The position numbers were made by a program, and so were the translations under genes. This document shows, piece after piece, positions 6,070 through 7,359 of a DNA stretch of 7,359 nucleotides (positions are counted from its first letter, which is position 1; each line of letters opens with the position of its first letter). Below the pieces are notes generated by a model. The model saw nothing but the letters and a program-made list of their open reading frames with translations, made no database searches and had not been told where the DNA came from. Origin of the DNA: Hyphomicrobiales bacterium. GTDB taxonomy: Bacteria; Pseudomonadota; Alphaproteobacteria; Rhizobiales; S144-23. The stretch lies in contig WGBL01000253.1 in the NCBI GenBank assembly GCA_015494375.1, positions 1-7,359 of the forward strand, written 5' to 3'.

Positions 6070-7139
6070 GCGCCAAACCCATCATACGGGCCCGCGGGCT
6101 GTCGGTGGATTTTCGCCTGAGCGGCGGCTTTCTCGCCAAGAAGCGCCTGCTCAGAGCCGTACGGAGTGTGGACATCGACATCCCGCGGGGCTCGTTTTTC
6201 GGCCTCGTCGGCGAGAGCGGCTCGGGAAAGACGACGCTCGGCCGCGCCTTCCTGAGGGCCGTGCCCATCTCGGAGGGGGAGGTGCACTATAGCGATGGCG
6301 AGGTCGACTATGATCTCGCGACACTCTCCAAGGAGGAGCTCAAGGCCTATCGCAGGCGCGCCCAGCTCATCTTCCAAGACCCCTATGCCGCGCTCAGCCC
6401 CCGCATGACCGTGCGCGACATCATCGCCGAGCCGCTCGAGGTGATGGGGCTTACGTCCTCACGCGAGGAGACGGACGAGCGCGTGCGCGCCATTGCTGCG
6501 AAGTGCCGGCTCAATCTCGAGCACCTCAGGCGCTTTCCCCATGCCTTCTCGGGCGGCCAGCGCCAACGGATCTCGATCGCCCGGGCGCTTGTCTCCGACC
6601 CACGCTTTGTCGTTGCCGATGAATGCGTCGCCGCGCTCGATGTCTCGATCCAGGCCGACATTCTCAACCTCCTCAAGGAGCTGCAAAAGGAGCTCGGCCT
6701 CACTTATCTCTTCATAAGCCACGACCTTTCGGTCGTCGCCCACATCTGCGACCATGTCGCGGTGATGTATCTCGGCCAACTGGTGGAGACAGCGCCGACG
6801 CGCCAGCTTTTCGCCGCACCGCGCCATCCCTACACGAAGGCGCTTTTGTCGGCCATCCCCTCGCTCGATCCCGATGATCGCGGCCGCGCGCAGAAGCTCG
6901 AAGGCGAGATCCCTTCACCCACCGCCCCGCCGCCGGGCTGCAAGTTCCACACCCGCTGCCCCCATGCCCGCGACATCTGCCGGCGCAAGGAGCCTCGGCT
7001 CGCGCATGCCGGCGACGGCCATGAGGTGGCCTGCCTGCGCTGGGAGGAGTTGCTCGAGAGCTCTGGGCCAGGGGCCAGCCCGCTCTCTCAAATGGCGCAA
7101 CCGACAGAACAAGCGGCCGCACAGGCGGGCAAAGGCTAA
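6066..7139 (+). CDS. ABC importer ATPase, DppF/OppF type
   Basis: This 357-residue protein is the partner ATPase. Walker A is GESGSGKTT (49-57), Q-loop Q104 lies in IFQDPY, the signature is FSGGQRQR (161-168), Walker B ends VVADE with catalytic E186, and the switch histidine is H219. The residue after the catalytic glutamate is cysteine (DECVAALD) where proline is usual. The C-terminal domain carries C292, C298, C305 and C323, the probable 4Fe-4S ligands, followed by a low-complexity tail rich in serine, glutamine and alanine (about 332-357). The start is GTG 6066, overlapping the previous stop as GTGA, with GAGGA (6056-6060) five bases upstream. An upstream in-frame ATG at 5958 would add an arginine- and alanine-rich stretch inside the previous gene and is unlikely. 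Both ATPase sites of the heterodimer look catalytically competent. Confidence 0.94.
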   Translation: MSAKPIIRARGLSVDFRLSGGFLAKKRLLRAVRSVDIDIPRGSFFGLVGESGSGKTTLGRAFLRAVPISEGEVHYSDGEVDYDLATLSKEELKAYRRRAQLIFQDPYAALSPRMTVRDIIAEPLEVMGLTSSREETDERVRAIAAKCRLNLEHLRRFPHAFSGGQRQRISIARALVSDPRFVVADECVAALDVSIQADILNLLKELQKELGLTYLFISHDLSVVAHICDHVAVMYLGQLVETAPTRQLFAAPRHPYTKALLSAIPSLDPDDRGRAQKLEGEIPSPTAPPPGCKFHTRCPHARDICRRKEPRLAHAGDGHEVACLRWEELLESSGPGASPLSQMAQPTEQAAAQAGKG

Positions 7140-7174
7140 GGCCCCACGCCAAAAAGGGCGAGCGCGGCGCTGTC

Positions 7175-7211
7175 GTCCCCGAAATCCCGCCGGCACATCG
7201 GGGACCATTTT
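7175..7211 (+). terminator. Probable terminator after the last ATPase gene
   Basis: GTCCCCGA (7175-7182) pairs perfectly with TCGGGGAC (7198-7205) across a 15-base loop, followed by CA and TTTT (7208-7211). It begins 35 bases after the stop of the last gene, where an operon terminator is expected. The T tract is short, so termination may be partial. A second small hairpin, CCGCG/CGCGG (7215-7231), follows without a downstream T run. Confidence 0.5.
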
Positions 7212-7359
7212 GCACCGCGCTTTTCCCGCGGCATTATCGGGCCCCTCAACCCCGAAGGCCTGCGCCGTCATCTGGGAGCGTGCCGATTTTGTGTTGGTGT
7301 GGCCATTTGCAGCCGGTGCCCGTGTGATCGCTTGCGGTCGGCGTCGTCACAGTCATTTG
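7212..7359. other. Unassigned downstream sequence
   Basis: Apart from the small CCGCG/CGCGG hairpin (7215-7231), I see no gene, promoter pair or repeat here that I can support. The base composition becomes somewhat more T- and G-rich towards the end, as in an intergenic region. A gene could begin beyond the window. Confidence 0.5.

Noticed and set aside
6915..7271. 118-residue minus-strand open frame at the operon's end
   Set aside because: It overlaps the conserved C-terminal domain of the second ATPase in antisense and resembles no family I recognise.

Overview
The window carries one complete ABC importer operon of the peptide/nickel (Dpp/Opp) family on the + strand. The order is a periplasmic substrate-binding protein (421-2478), two inner-membrane permeases (2914-3918 and 3923-5074) and two ATPases (5071-6069 and 6066-7139). 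High G+C, codons that mostly end in G or C, and the style of the proteins suggest an alphaproteobacterium, probably of the Hyphomicrobiales; this is an inference from sequence character, not from a marker gene. I see no rRNA, tRNA, transposase, integrase, phage gene or CRISPR array.

Layout. Bases 1-420 hold no convincing gene. They contain a degenerate 7-bp repeat at the left edge, a GC-rich structured stretch ending in a terminator-like hairpin with six Ts (241-275), and the ribosome binding site of the binding protein. The binding protein is followed by a 435-bp non-coding gap (2479-2913), long for the middle of an ABC operon. The gap holds a strong 14-bp hairpin (2537-2573), an array of about sixteen degenerate 11/12-bp units forming two tandem 94-bp copies (2687-2874), and a perfect 8-bp hairpin at the array's end (2861-2880). 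The four remaining genes are packed tightly: 4 bp between the permeases, then ATGA and GTGA overlaps. A hairpin with a short T run follows the last gene (7175-7211), and the rest to 7359 shows nothing I can assign.

How the genes work together. The secreted binding protein captures a substrate, most likely a peptide or peptide-like compound, and delivers it to the permease heterodimer. The two different ATPases drive transport from the cytoplasmic side. Both ATPases keep the full set of catalytic motifs and the four-cysteine C-terminal domain of this family. The second permease has an enlarged periplasmic segment, and the binding protein has extra N-terminal sequence and is longer than classic DppA. 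The substrate cannot be named from sequence.

The genes are an ordinary transporter set. The unusual part is the non-coding gap between the binding-protein gene and the first permease gene. Its hairpins and higher-order tandem repeat could set the ratio of binding protein to membrane components, but that role is inferred.
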